64,000 nt of DNA, taken from the NCBI GenBank assembly GCA_027625915.1, contig JANTQA010000057.1, forward strand, positions 2,294,001 through 2,358,000. Direction: 5' to 3'. The DNA is from Anaeramoeba flamelloides. Lineage: Eukaryota > Metamonada > Anaeramoebidae. A program made the translations under genes and the position numbers. The notes beneath the pieces are model-generated. The model saw nothing but the letters and a program-made list of their open reading frames with translations. It was not told the DNA's origin and did not search any database. This document shows, one piece after another, positions 33,063-43,481 of the stretch (positions within the stretch are counted from its first letter, which is position 1; each line of letters begins with the position of its first letter).

Positions 33063-34770
33063 ATTCTCTCTTTTTTCCTTTTAATAATAATGATTTTTGA
33101 TTGTTTTGGAAATGGAAAATGTATAAATTTCTGGGTAATAAATGAGTTTTTTTTTAATAATTGTTTTTTAAAATAATTTATATTATCTTTTAAATCCCAT
33201 ATTTCTATACCATTATCCCCCCTTTCTTTGATATCGTATCACTGGTCTATTCATTAAAAAATTAAAAACTTCTAAAGTTGAAATGTTTTTTTTGAATAAA
33301 AATTAATTTATTATTTTTCGGTACATTTTGTAATTTTTTAATAATTTTACATTTGTCCATATTTGAAAAATGAATTACATTTTTGTTATTATATGAATTT
33401 TTATTAAATTCAAATTTGAAATTAAAATTTAATTCTTTGAAATTTCTAAATTTCATTTTTGTATTTATTAATTTTATTACAAGGATATATAACTTAGAAA
33501 ATTGAATATTTGTATTATAAATATTATAATCCCCATATAGCGAAATAAATGAATAATTGAAAGATTTTTTTTATCCAATATTTTATTTGAATCAATTTTA
33601 AATTAGATAATTCCCATTTTTCAAATTCATATAAAATAATATTTTTTATTAAAAAATAATTTAAATAAATAAAATTTTCATAATTTGTGTATTTTTTATG
33701 TAATAAAAAAATAATTTCTTTAAATATATTTTTTTGATTTATTTCTTTTTGAAAAAATTGGTATTTGAATGTAAAATTTGTATATAAAAATATAAAATTT
33801 TATTTTTTAATAATTTGAATTCAATGTGATGAAATTTTAAATTTATTATTAATGGGTAATCAAATGGTTTTTTTGGATTTGTATAACCCCATTTAAAATT
33901 TTTTAAGTTGTTTTGAGTTTTGAATTTATCTATAAAAATAATAATTTTTATTAATATTTTAAAAATTTTACATTTTTTAAGTGTAAAGATTGTTTCATAA
34001 ATTCAATCATCAAGTTGATTGATATGACAATTACAATAACCTTCTAAATTTGTTGTTCTTTTTTTACACCTTTTATTAGTTTTTTTTGGAAATTGCTTTA
34101 CATAAAATAGTTTTTTTTTTTTTTCTGATTAGGTCAATATTTCGGCTAGTTTTTTTTTGAATTGTTATTTTCTTTTAGGATATTTACTTCATTAATTGAT
34201 TTTTTTGAGAGAAAAAATAATCTATGTTTTTTTGAATTAGATTATTCTCATTATTTTCATTTATCAAAATAAGATCTTTACAATTATTGTTAATATCAAA
34301 ATTTTGATTTATAATATTATTTTTATGTTCAATTAATTAATTGAAGAAAATATCTTTGTTTTTTTTTGGTATCTATTTTTATTGATTCTTTTTCTCTCGA
34401 AATTTTTTAAAAAATCGAATATTTCTCTCTCAGTTTCTAGACTCAATTTAAAAATATTGTTTGAATTTGTTTCGAAAAAATTCATTTTTGGTAAATTCCA
34501 GTTGGTTAACATTTTTAAATTATTATTAGTAAAAAGAAAATGATCTGAGAATCGGTTTTTGTTTTGTGACAGTTTGACCAATTGATATATAAAAATCCTC
34601 TAAAGAAGGTTTATTAATCTTTTGATTAAAAAATGATTTCACAATTTGATTTGTTGTTATTATTGTCTTCTTCTTTTTGTATTTCAATTTCACTTAATTT
34701 ATTTTTTTTGTTATTTTTTTTTAATTTATTATCGTTTTTTGATTTTGTCAAAATATCTGGAGTTTTTTGA

Positions 34771-36322
34771 TTAAAAAATATTATCATTTTTATTCTCAGA
34801 GGGTTTATTAAAAAGTTGGGTATTGTTATCTTTGATAATTAATTTTAATTTATGAATTTCATTTTCTAAATTTATAATTCTTTTTTCTAGAAAATTTATT
34901 GAATTTGGAGATATTTTGTTTTTTTCTAAAATATTATTTTTTTCAAAAATATTATTTATTTCTTTAATATTTTTTTTCAAAAAAGCTTTCTTGATAATAA
35001 TTTTTTTTTTGTTAATTATAACTCCATTGAAACTCAAAGCACCATCTCTCATTTTTTGATTTGGAAATGTAATGAATGAATATTTTATATTATTTTTTTT
35101 ATTATTCAAAATTATAATATTTTCAGGATTATAATTTTTAAAACTTTTTAGCAACGTTTCTTTTAGAATATTATTTGGTAAATTAAAAATTACAATTTGG
35201 TTGGTAGAAAATTCTCTGTTCTGTTTTTTTTTATTATTTTTATTGTCGTTGTTTTTATCATTATTTTTGTTTAGAAAATTCTTTTCAAACCATTCTTTAT
35301 TTTTTATATCTTTGATATTTTTTTCTTCATGTTGATTACTCGATTCAAATTGGTTTCGTTTAAAATTTTCATTATTATTTATCCCTTTTTGTGATGTATT
35401 ATTCTTTTTTAATTCTGAATTTGTTTAAAAAAATCAGTCTATTAAAAATACTTAATTTTCCCGAATAATTCAAGATTTTTTCATACTCCTCTTCTTTTCT
35501 TAAAATAATCTTTGCACTTCCTTTAAATCGATTAAACCTGTCCAAAAATAATATTAATTCTTTGATTTCAATATATGGTTTCATTAAACTTTCAATATCA
35601 TAATAATTTGCATGGTAGGGGATATTATGCATAAAAATGGTATTTGGCAAAAATTCATAGTTTATTGAAGATCCACTATGTGTCGAAATTTTTGATCGTT
35701 TATGATCTTTTTTTTCATTTTTAGTATTGTTTTGGCAATTTAGGTTTTGACACTTTGGGGGGTCAATTTCCATATTGTATCTCGATTTTTTTTGTGATTT
35801 TGGTACGTTTTTTGCATTTTTAGTATTGTAATAATTTTTTTTTTTTTTTTGATTTATGTTTTTTTCTTTTTTCTTTTCTTCTTCATCTTTTTTTTTTTGA
35901 TGGTGGGTTTGAGAGCTTTCAAAGTGTCTGTTTTGGGAATTATTTTCATTTTCCTGAAATTTTGATTCTCTTTGGTTTTCGTTATTAATTATGTTTTTTT
36001 TTTGTTTTTGTTTTTTTTCTTTTTTTTTTTTGTAAATAATTTTTTTTTTTATATATTTGTATTCTTTATCGTATTCTGATACTAGTATTTGTCGTTGTTC
36101 AAAATAGAAATTATCACATAAGTTTTGTTTTATTATTGCTTCATTTTCTTTCGATAATGGCGTTATAATAACTAATCCGTTGTTCGGATTTTTTTTGTTT
36201 TTGATAATTCCAATATTTGGGGAACAATTTGTCTTATCTTCAATTAATGCAACTAGCTTATCAATTGAGTATTTACTTGGTAAGTTTTTGAGAAAAATTT
36301 TTTGTATTTTATCGCTGTTCAT
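34771..36322 (-). pseudogene. LINE ORF1 (RNA-binding protein, three RRM-like domains)
   Basis: The first frame (36322-35399, 307 residues) starts MNSDKIQKIFLKNLP. It has one RRM-like fold at the N-terminus, a Lys/Asn/Gln-rich linker and a second fold beginning NTIFMHNIPYHANYYDIESL. The frame then shifts once at an A/T tract near 35400-35430. The continuing frame (to 34771) has a third fold (QIVIFNLPNNILKETLLKSF) and a Leu-heptad stretch (FLEKRIINLENEIHKLKLI). LINE ORF1 proteins bind the element's RNA and form multimers through a coiled coil. The single break may be real decay or a homopolymer sequencing error. Confidence 0.75.
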
Positions 36323-36399
36323 TGGTTACTGAGAGTAAAAAAAAACTTTTAAAAATCTAAAATAATAAAAAATAAAAACTAAAATCTTTATTAATAAAT

Positions 36400-36590
36400 A
36401 CATGTCTATTAGTCTTCGAGTCTTAAATTCTGATTTCGGAACAAAAAAGGAAAATTATAATTTATTAAATACAATTAAAATTAAAACTAATATGAAGATG
36501 GAACAACGAATAATCAAAATAACATGACCTTGAGCATAACACCAGATAATCTTCTATTCATTCCTTCAGGATTTGTAAACCTTAAATAAT
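36400..36590 (-). repeat. right arm of the inverted repeat flanking the LINE
   Basis: Inverted counterpart of 29757-29960. It starts about 10 bp outside the LINE target duplication and ends about 180 bp before the RING-protein start codon, so it covers the region where that gene's promoter would be expected. Similarity looks high (roughly 80-85% by eye) apart from the A-tract expansion in the left arm. Confidence 0.7.
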
Positions 36591-36773
36591 AAACATAAAA
36601 CTTTTGAGAAATTTGTTTACATTCAACCAAATGAATGAATAAAGTAAAAAAGTTTCTCAAATAAAATTAATTTTAACTGTTCAAAAATAATTAAAAGAAA
36701 TGACATGGTATGGTGTTGGTTGATTCAATTTTCATTTTTCCTTTTTTTGTTTCATTTTTCAAACCAATTTGTT

Positions 36774-37619
36774 ATGCCACCAAAAAGAAAGAAAAAACAA
36801 GAATCCACTTCTTCAGAAGAAGAAGACTCAAATAACAGTAAATCAGAAAGTGAAGAAAGTGAAGAAAGTTCAGGATCTGGATCAGGATCCTCGTCTGGGT
36901 CTGGCTCAGAATCGGGATCGGGATCAGAGTCAGGATCTGGCTCAGAATCGGGATCGGGATCAGAGTCAGGATCTGGGTCTGGGTCAGAATCTTCGTCCGA
37001 GTCTGGTTCAGGATCTGGTTCTGGGTCTGGCTCAGAAGAAGAAATTGAAGGTAATTCCAAAAAAAAGAAAAATGATGAATCAAGCGACAACAGCGGCTCA
37101 GAAGAATCAAAGATTAATAGCCGATCAAATAACTCAGAAGAAGAAGAACTGCTCTCAAAGTTAGAGCCTGATTTAAAGACGCTTCAATATGAGAAAGATC
37201 GTGATTGTCATGTGTACCCACTCGATTATTTCCAGCTGGGCATTGAGAAATTCCTTTCAAATCATGAAACGATTCTGAACAAGACAAACAAAGAACGAGA
37301 ATTATCGGAAAAGCCCAATTGGGCGGAATCCCGAAAAAGGAAGCTGGAATTAATTCATGCACAAAATTTATTAAACGCCAACCAATTAAAAGAAAACGAG
37401 CAAGACGATAACAGCGAGCAACAAGATAACTTATCACAAAAGAAAATGCTGTGTTTCTTATGCAATCAGAATCTAAGCAATCCCCACGCACAATTAAAAT
37501 GTGCATGTGGTCCGATATTCCATCAACAATGTATATTAATGTATCTTGCAAAAGAGAAGAACTGCCCAAAGTGTAATCAAATTTCAAGAAAATCCGATGT
37601 CAGGGCAATTTATCTTTAA
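36774..37619 (+). CDS. RING-type zinc-finger protein with Ser-Gly/Ser-Glu tract
   Basis: 281 residues, single exon. A basic start (MPPKRKKKQE) is followed by a Glu/Ser stretch, a long Ser-Gly/Ser-Glu repeat (about 35-85) and another acidic-Ser region. A conserved-looking middle comes next (DLKTLQYEKDRDCHVYPLDYFQLGIEKFL, then KPNWAESRKRKLELIHA). The C-terminal RING-like finger (227-270) has C-x2-C, C-x-C, H-x2-C and C-x2-C pairs (CFLCNQ...KCACGPIFHQQC...CPKC). RING proteins are usually ubiquitin E3 ligases; the basic-acidic disordered N-terminus suggests a nuclear or chromatin setting (inference). An upstream in-frame ATG at 36705 would add 23 hydrophobic residues from the T-rich leader; I prefer MPPKRKKK because other genes here also start right after such a leader. 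Confidence 0.8.
   Translation: MPPKRKKKQESTSSEEEDSNNSKSESEESEESSGSGSGSSSGSGSESGSGSESGSGSESGSGSESGSGSGSESSSESGSGSGSGSGSEEEIEGNSKKKKNDESSDNSGSEESKINSRSNNSEEEELLSKLEPDLKTLQYEKDRDCHVYPLDYFQLGIEKFLSNHETILNKTNKERELSEKPNWAESRKRKLELIHAQNLLNANQLKENEQDDNSEQQDNLSQKKMLCFLCNQNLSNPHAQLKCACGPIFHQQCILMYLAKEKNCPKCNQISRKSDVRAIYL
36900..36971 (+). repeat. 36-bp exact tandem duplication in coding sequence
   Basis: A 36-bp unit beginning TCTGGCTCAGAATCGGGATC occurs twice in a row without mismatch. It encodes 12 residues of the Ser-Gly/Ser-Glu tract. Being exact, it is a recent slippage or duplication event. Confidence 0.85.
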
Positions 37620-39702
37620 AGATAAACTTTAATATGCTTGAATAATAAATTATTCTTTATCCTTTTTACTTATTCCCAATTTTTTTTGGTAATCATTAAT
37701 TTATTTTATTTAATTTGACTGTTGAACCAAAATTCCATAAGTCAAGAATTAAATTCACAAAAATTACTTGTTCTTAAATTTTAGTCTCAGTTTATGAATA
37801 TTGTATTATGAAAGAAAATTTGAATTTTGATGATTATAAAAATCATTCATTTACATTATTTTTTAATTGAACTTTATAATAAATTAAATATTTTTGAAAA
37901 ATAACAGAAAGAAGATGTCATGGAGAACACATCAAGCTTAAATAGTTTTTAACAGAAATCCCTAGTACTGATCAAATAATAATTTTGAAACGGAATTATT
38001 AATAACTATCATTTTTTCAAGATTAATAAAAGTTTGAAAAAAATAAAAAAAAATGAAGTTATAATAATTTGTTTTAGTATTTCAAAAAATATACTTTTAT
38101 TTTTTTTTTTTATTGTTGAAGAAGTGTAAAAATATACTTTTTTAATTTTGAATATTAATACAATTTGTTTCGTTCTAAAAGAATTGCTTTGAATCCGAAT
38201 AGTGAAATGTCTTTTGTGTATTTTACATCAATTTTTTTTTTCAATTTTCAAGATCCCTTTAACACACAAACCCTGTTTTTTATTTTTTTTTTAGGGAGTT
38301 TTTAAAATAAAAAATAGAAATAATTGGAAAAGTAACTATTTCTGGAATTAATTCAGTATAAATTTTATAAAATTATGATATCTTACTCCAGACAGACATT
38401 ATAAATTTTGGAAAATATTATTGTTCTATAATTTGAAAAATATTACTAGGTATCATATTTCAAATCTCTCTAATAAACTAATTGGTGAATCAGAATAATG
38501 ATACAAAATACCGATAAAAAATTGAAATAAAAAAAAGTTTTTTGGGTTTTTTTTTTTTTATTGTAAATATATGGCTTATTCAGAAAATCAACATTTGAAT
38601 AAAATATTATATGTGATAATTCACACTTTATTTATTGTAAAATAAATGAAGTATAAGAATTTTATTTTAAATACTATCAAAATTGATAAAAATGTCTTCT
38701 TGTGTTATAAGAAGTTGATATAAAACTACAATTAATCTTATATCATTTCACAGTATCTAAATGGTTCTTTAATTGAAACAAAAAAGTCAACATTGACAAT
38801 TGTTTTCTCAATTATTGGGACGTAAATCACCTGTCTTAAGAATTAAGGTTTTCAAGAGTTGGTGACAATTACACATTCAGTAAAACATACTTATCTGTAA
38901 ATATGTTATGTATTTATAATCTGATTAGTCCTATTGGTGAATCCAATATTTATTTGATACATATTTAACCCAATTTAATTTGTTATTATTTATTTTAAAA
39001 TTTGGATATATCTTCATTTTTTTTAGTTTGATTTATTTACACAATACATATTTTTTTTTTTTTTTTTTTTTTGAGGAGGGTATTTAATTTTTGGGTTTCA
39101 GAAAAGTTGTAGTATACGATAATAATACTAATTTTATCAAAAATTTTCAAATTTATGTAAGTTTACTAAGTTTTTTTATACAATTATTTCGAAATACACC
39201 TTTTAATTCGAGATCAAAGAGTTCAAATTTTCAAAATAATACACAAAAAAATTATCTGTTTTCTTTCTTTCTTTTTTTTTTTTTTGAAAAATGAATATTT
39301 TTTCTATATCAATTTGTAAAATGACCAAGAGGGTAAAGTACAGAATTATTTTTAAAATGATAAAATAAGGTTTTAATTTGAAAAAAAAAGGTATTTTATA
39401 AAAGAGATTTACTAGTCTAAATTGGAATGTTGTAAAAAAATTGAGTTTTGACAATGGTTTTATTTCGAATTAATAATTTTAAATATTCCCTATTTTCAGT
39501 AAGGATTTATATCTTGATAAATTTATTTTTGATATTAATTTTATATTAAATAATGTAAAAAACTTTTTGAATCAAGTACACCGATTCATTAAAAATGTAT
39601 CTTATTTAAAAGCATGAAATTCAAAATCAAAATATTATTTTTTTTTTTACTTTTACGAATTGTAGAGTTGAAATTCATTAAAATTCGGAAATATTCAGTA
39701 CG
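37620..39702. other. spacer downstream of the RING gene
   Basis: AT-rich, with long A and T tracts. The 39091-39294(+) and 39203-39454(-) frames have no domain and overlap each other. I see no gene, RNA or clear repeat here. Confidence 0.4.
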
Positions 39703-39925
39703 ATCCGTTTCGCTTTTAAGGTAAAAAATTTCAACAGAATTTAAGATACAAGAAACATTATTAAATTAAGTCACATTTTATGAAGTCCATTCTTGCATAT
39801 AGCCATTTCGAGTCTTAAGAAACAAAATTTCAAGTAAATTTAAGACGCAAAAAAAATCTCAAATTAAGATACAAAATTCAAATTCTAGTAAAATAATTTG
39901 TGTAAAAAAAAATTCTGAAAAAATT
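39703..39925. mobile_element. rearranged, decayed copy of the CAGTCAGTT MITE
   Basis: CCGTTTCGCTTTTAAGGTAA at the left recalls the family terminus. Further in, TTTAAGACGCAAAAAAAATC, TCAAATTAAGATACAAAATT and TTCTAGTAAAATAATTTGTG match the reverse complement of the family's right half. Termini and TA flanks are lost and the halves are not in the usual order, so it is an old, rearranged copy. Confidence 0.5.
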
Positions 39926-40507
39926 GATTTAGTAGAAAGATGGTTCTTGTGTGGTTTTTACCATCTTCCAATTAAGTATCTGCTTTGGCCATATTATTAT
40001 TCCAAAATTTCAAAATTTTATAGTTCTTCTCGATCTCAAGAAACAAAGAATCTAATTCACTGGAGTTTTAATTTGTAAGACACGCGTGGTGGTATTCTTT
40101 TAGAGAGTCCTTAAGAAGAGACTACTCTACTTTCTTTAAAGGTGTATTTATACCGCTCTCCGATACCCTATAACACTTTAATAGAAATTAAGGTGGTCTT
40201 TTCATCATGATATTATGATTTTGGAACCATCTCAAGGAAAATTTTGAATTTGGAAGGTACAAAATAGGTAAAATATCCAAATTAATCAATTTAATTCAAA
40301 AAAAACGATATTTTAACAAGATCTCTTGAATCAAGATTCTTTAAAGTTAATAAATATGTTGTTATTCATAAAAATACTGTTAAAATCAAATCTCCAAACT
40401 AAAATTATGCCTCAAAGTTCAAGAATGAAGCATAATTAAATTTCTGAAAATGTAATTTTTAATTGCTTGTGTGAAGATCTTTTGGTTTCTTTTCATCTTG
40501 TGCTTAT

Positions 40508-40570
40508 CAAAATATTTGTAAACTTTAAATAAAAATTTTAATTTAATAATTGGAAAATAACAGTAATCCT
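40508..40570 (+). repeat. short dispersed repeat, copy 3 (diverged)
   Basis: ACTTTAAATAAAAATTTTAA followed by TTTAATAATTGGAAAATAAC and AGTAAT is similar to 10116-10175 and 56493-56540. The rest of 39926-41516 holds no gene I can recognise; it includes the 3' flank of the HAD phosphatase gene. Confidence 0.4.
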
Positions 40571-41516
40571 CACAACTGATAAATCCAAAGAAATATCATA
40601 AAATTTTTAATTCTTTTTCCATTTTAAAAATTTTTTTACACAGGTTTTGATTAAAGCGCCCTAGACATTTAAATGTGAAGAAACTTTGTAAAATAGGTTT
40701 GACTTTCAAAAGATTCGTTCTCTTGAGTTGTTTTATTCGTTGAGTTAATTGAGATTTCAAAAATGGAAATTGAACTAACTGTTGAGAGAAAAATTTTGGA
40801 AACAGAAAAATGATTGTACACCATTTTTAATTGGGAACATTAGTAAAATTGAAAATCAAATCCTATTGATAACTAGGTGATTTTTATATAAATCCAGGTT
40901 TAAAGGTGTTAAAAGTTCATTAATATGTGGTGTGTGTAGAATACTCATTTGGATGGTTGATAACTAAAGTAGATCATGCTATTTTAACAAAAATCCAAGT
41001 TTTAGTAAAGTTTACTATTAATTCTGAAAATGGTAATTTTTAAACTTGCTTTAGATTAAAAGAGATAAGGTTTTGAAAAAGTAGAATTACATTAATCGTT
41101 ATTCTAATAAGTAGATTATTGTTATTTTCTTTAGTTATTTCACAAACGATAGAAATTAAAAATCATTTTCAGGTTCTATTAATGTTCAAAATTAAAATTG
41201 CTGTCCAACTATTTTTCTCTCAACAGTAAAAATTTTATTTTATTAATTTGAATTTATCAGTAACCACAAAATGAGGATGGACTTGTACGTAAAATTGATT
41301 CACATTCCATTGAATTCACAAGTGTTTATGGCTGTACTTATATTTTTGTTGTTTTAAGAGAATGGTATTTTAATCACAAAGAATCTTTTTCAAAATAATC
41401 AAAAATAAAAACATTGAATCGGGTTTTTTTTTTTTTTTTTGTTCTTTGGACAAAAAAGCAAAAATTATTTATTTTTTGAGAATTACCAAACGATCTTTTC
41501 TGTTCTTAGATTGCAG

Positions 41517-42206
41517 TTAGTTTAAATTTTTTTCGTAAGGAAGAAGAGTATATTTTTCAGGAACAAAATCTTCGATTGAGTCTATCATTTCGGACGATTT
41601 CAGAGAGGTGTCGCGTTGGTCTTCGCCTGATGGAACATGTATTGTGTTCATTCCAGCATTTATTCCAGCTTTGATTCCGTTGATTGAGTCTTCGAACACT
41701 AAGCAATACTGTGGATCGATGTTTAATTTGGAAGCTGCAAGGAGAAAGATTTCAGGGTTGGGCTTGTGGTTTGTAATGTCGTCGCCACAGACCATATTTT
41801 TGCCCATGGAGTCATAGATCCATTGGTGGTTCTGAAGCTTTAATTCCATGTCTCTTCGTGACGAGCTGGTAGCGGTTGCAATTGGGATCTTATTTTTAAA
41901 CAGGTGCTCGACAAGTTTGCGTGCACCGGGCATCTCTTTACATGTCGGAAACACCTTTTGGAGCCTTTCTGCACGGATTTCGATCGCCTCTTCAATGGTA
42001 AGTGGCAAACCGAATTCTTCGATTATCACTTTCATCGAGTGTTGCTGTGTTGTCCCAACATAGAGCTTTCTCTCACGAGAAGTGATTTTCCTGGGTTCCT
42101 TCGAATAGTCATTGACAAGTGATTGATCCACTTGCAAGTACAACGATTCTGTATCTAACAACAGTCCGTCTACATCAAAAATTACAGCTTTAATTTCAAG
42201 ACTCAT
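41517..42206 (-). CDS. HAD-superfamily phosphatase, pseudouridine-5'-phosphatase type
   Basis: 229 residues, single exon, from ATG 42206 (MSLEIKAVIFDVDG). It is a complete HAD subfamily IA hydrolase: motif I FDVDGLLLDTE with the nucleophile and acid aspartates, a helical cap, motif II ATATSSS, motif III lysine in NHKPNPEIF, and motif IV VFEDSINGIKAG. The closest named relatives by motif pattern are HDHD1/PUDP (dephosphorylates pseudouridine 5'-phosphate) and yeast glycerol- and 2-deoxyglucose-phosphate phosphatases; sequence alone does not fix the substrate. No signal peptide or membrane segment, so probably cytosolic. It is the least AT-biased gene in the window and has no intron. The in-frame extension upstream (TTG ATC ACA ATT CCT) lacks an ATG, so the start is secure. 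Confidence 0.92.
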   Translation of the reverse strand: MSLEIKAVIFDVDGLLLDTESLYLQVDQSLVNDYSKEPRKITSRERKLYVGTTQQHSMKVIIEEFGLPLTIEEAIEIRAERLQKVFPTCKEMPGARKLVEHLFKNKIPIATATSSSRRDMELKLQNHQWIYDSMGKNMVCGDDITNHKPNPEIFLLAASKLNIDPQYCLVFEDSINGIKAGINAGMNTIHVPSGEDQRDTSLKSSEMIDSIEDFVPEKYTLLPYEKNLN

Positions 42207-43481
42207 AGGAATTGTGATCAACTTAATAAAGAATTTGTTTTAGAAGTATTAAATGTTTTGAGTGTCGAAAAGAAGAATTTCGAATTGGCAAGAGAAAGAA
42301 AAAAAATGAAAAAGCTGTCGGTTGCTTTTTTAGATGTCTGAAATTGTCAATAATTTAATGCACAGGTTCCAAAAATGTTTTATTTGGGGAATAATTCACT
42401 TGATTTGTTTCTTGAAAATCGACTTGTTTATTACAGATTTTTGAATTCGAAAATATTTTGATTACTCTTTGATACTTTTTTCTTTTACCAGTAAAGGTTC
42501 GAAAAAAGATATTCTAATTTGTTGTTTCAGTCTATTTGTTTTTTACATTTTCGAAGGTGTTTTTTTTATATTGGACGGATTAAGTAATCAAAATGAAGAG
42601 GAATTTCAAAATTGTCTAAAAAAAAATTAGTTTACATTTTAATCTAAATTATATTTCAAAGATGGTATATGAATAAATATAGAAATTGAGGAATATCTCT
42701 TCAAAAACTATTTAATAACCTGATTTTGTAATCTTGAAATATTAAGGTTTCTCAAAAAAGCTTTAAATTTGTCTTCAAAAAATTCTTTATTTACTAAAAT
42801 ACTTGATTAATTTTTAAAATACTGTTATTTTTAAATGAAATAAAATAAATTTAATCTCAAAGTCTTCAAAAAAAAAAATGAGATCCATATTAATAAAAAT
42901 CAAGATTCTCATGATTCAAATGATTTTGTGAAGATCTAGGTTTTTTTCGATGATTAAAACAATCGTTGTTGAAATATTTGAGAATCTGACATAAAAAGTT
43001 TTTCAATCTTAATTGGAAAATGACGGTATAAATGTATCATTATTGTTTGAAGAGACTCAATTTTAGAACTCTTTGCCAAACCAGATTCTAATGGTTCACT
43101 TGAACCCTGTTTACTAAGATTATTCCAAACATTTGTCTTCGATAAGAAATACGTTTTAATTTTTAGTCTTGACATTTGTAGACACTAACCTTTTTAAACA
43201 TAATTTTTGGATTATTATTTTTCACAGATTTTTGATTAAAAAATCAACAAAAATGTGTTTTTGGTTTTACCTTTTTTTTTATCAAAAAAATTAAGAAGAA
43301 AATTAAAATGTTTGTCTTTTGTTAGAATTATGTTGAAACATCTTGAAAACATTTAATATTAACATTCTATTTTTTCTAATTTAAATCGCTCAATCTCATC
43401 ATTTTTTTCAACAAGATTTAATCAACATAATTTTTTGACTTTCTTTCTAATCAAAAATTTAAGGTTTATTGCTCATCTACA
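42207..43481. other. divergent spacer between the HAD gene and the membrane-protein gene
   Basis: It should hold both promoters. The 42954-43175(-) frame has no domain. The last 100 bp before the ATG at 43482 are T-rich (CTTTCTTTCTAATC), like other gene leaders here. Nothing else seen. Confidence 0.4.

Larger units (their letters stand above)
30131..36373 (-). mobile_element. full-length LINE, decayed, with target-site duplication
   Basis: Transcribed right to left. The 16-bp duplication aaaaactaaaatcttt occurs at 30115-30130 and 36374-36389, and the minus-strand 3' end has a poly(A) tail (the T tract after 30128), so about 6.2 kb looks complete. ORF1 (from 36322) carries three RRM-like folds: IFLKNLPSKYSIDKL, TIFMHNIPYHANYYDIESL and IVIFNLPNNILKETLL, then a short coiled coil. 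ORF2 has an endonuclease with GGDFN and SDH (about 33060-32433), an RT with SGDEGIPLNYRPISI, NQFGF and the FADD active-site box (about 31880-31150), and a C-terminal CELC...H...C knuckle (about 30500-30340). ORF1 has one frame break near 35400-35430 and ORF2 has many, so this copy is not functional. No RNase H was seen. The 3' UTR holds a hairpin AAATTCCTAAAT/ATTTAGGAATTT. Confidence 0.9.

Noticed and set aside
36705-36773. In-frame ATG adding a signal-peptide-like N-terminus to the RING protein
   Set aside because: The hydrophobicity comes from the T-rich leader seen before other genes; MPPKRKKK is a more natural start. Not fully excluded.
36752-37164. Several ORFs on both strands over the Ser-Gly tract
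   Set aside because: They are shadows of a repetitive coding region; only the frame ending in the RING finger has a domain.
40070-40200. GC-richer stretch considered as a tRNA or other RNA gene
   Set aside because: No cloverleaf, box A/B or known snRNA motif could be drawn.
41608-42122. Plus-strand ORFs over the HAD phosphatase
   Set aside because: Antisense shadows with no domain.
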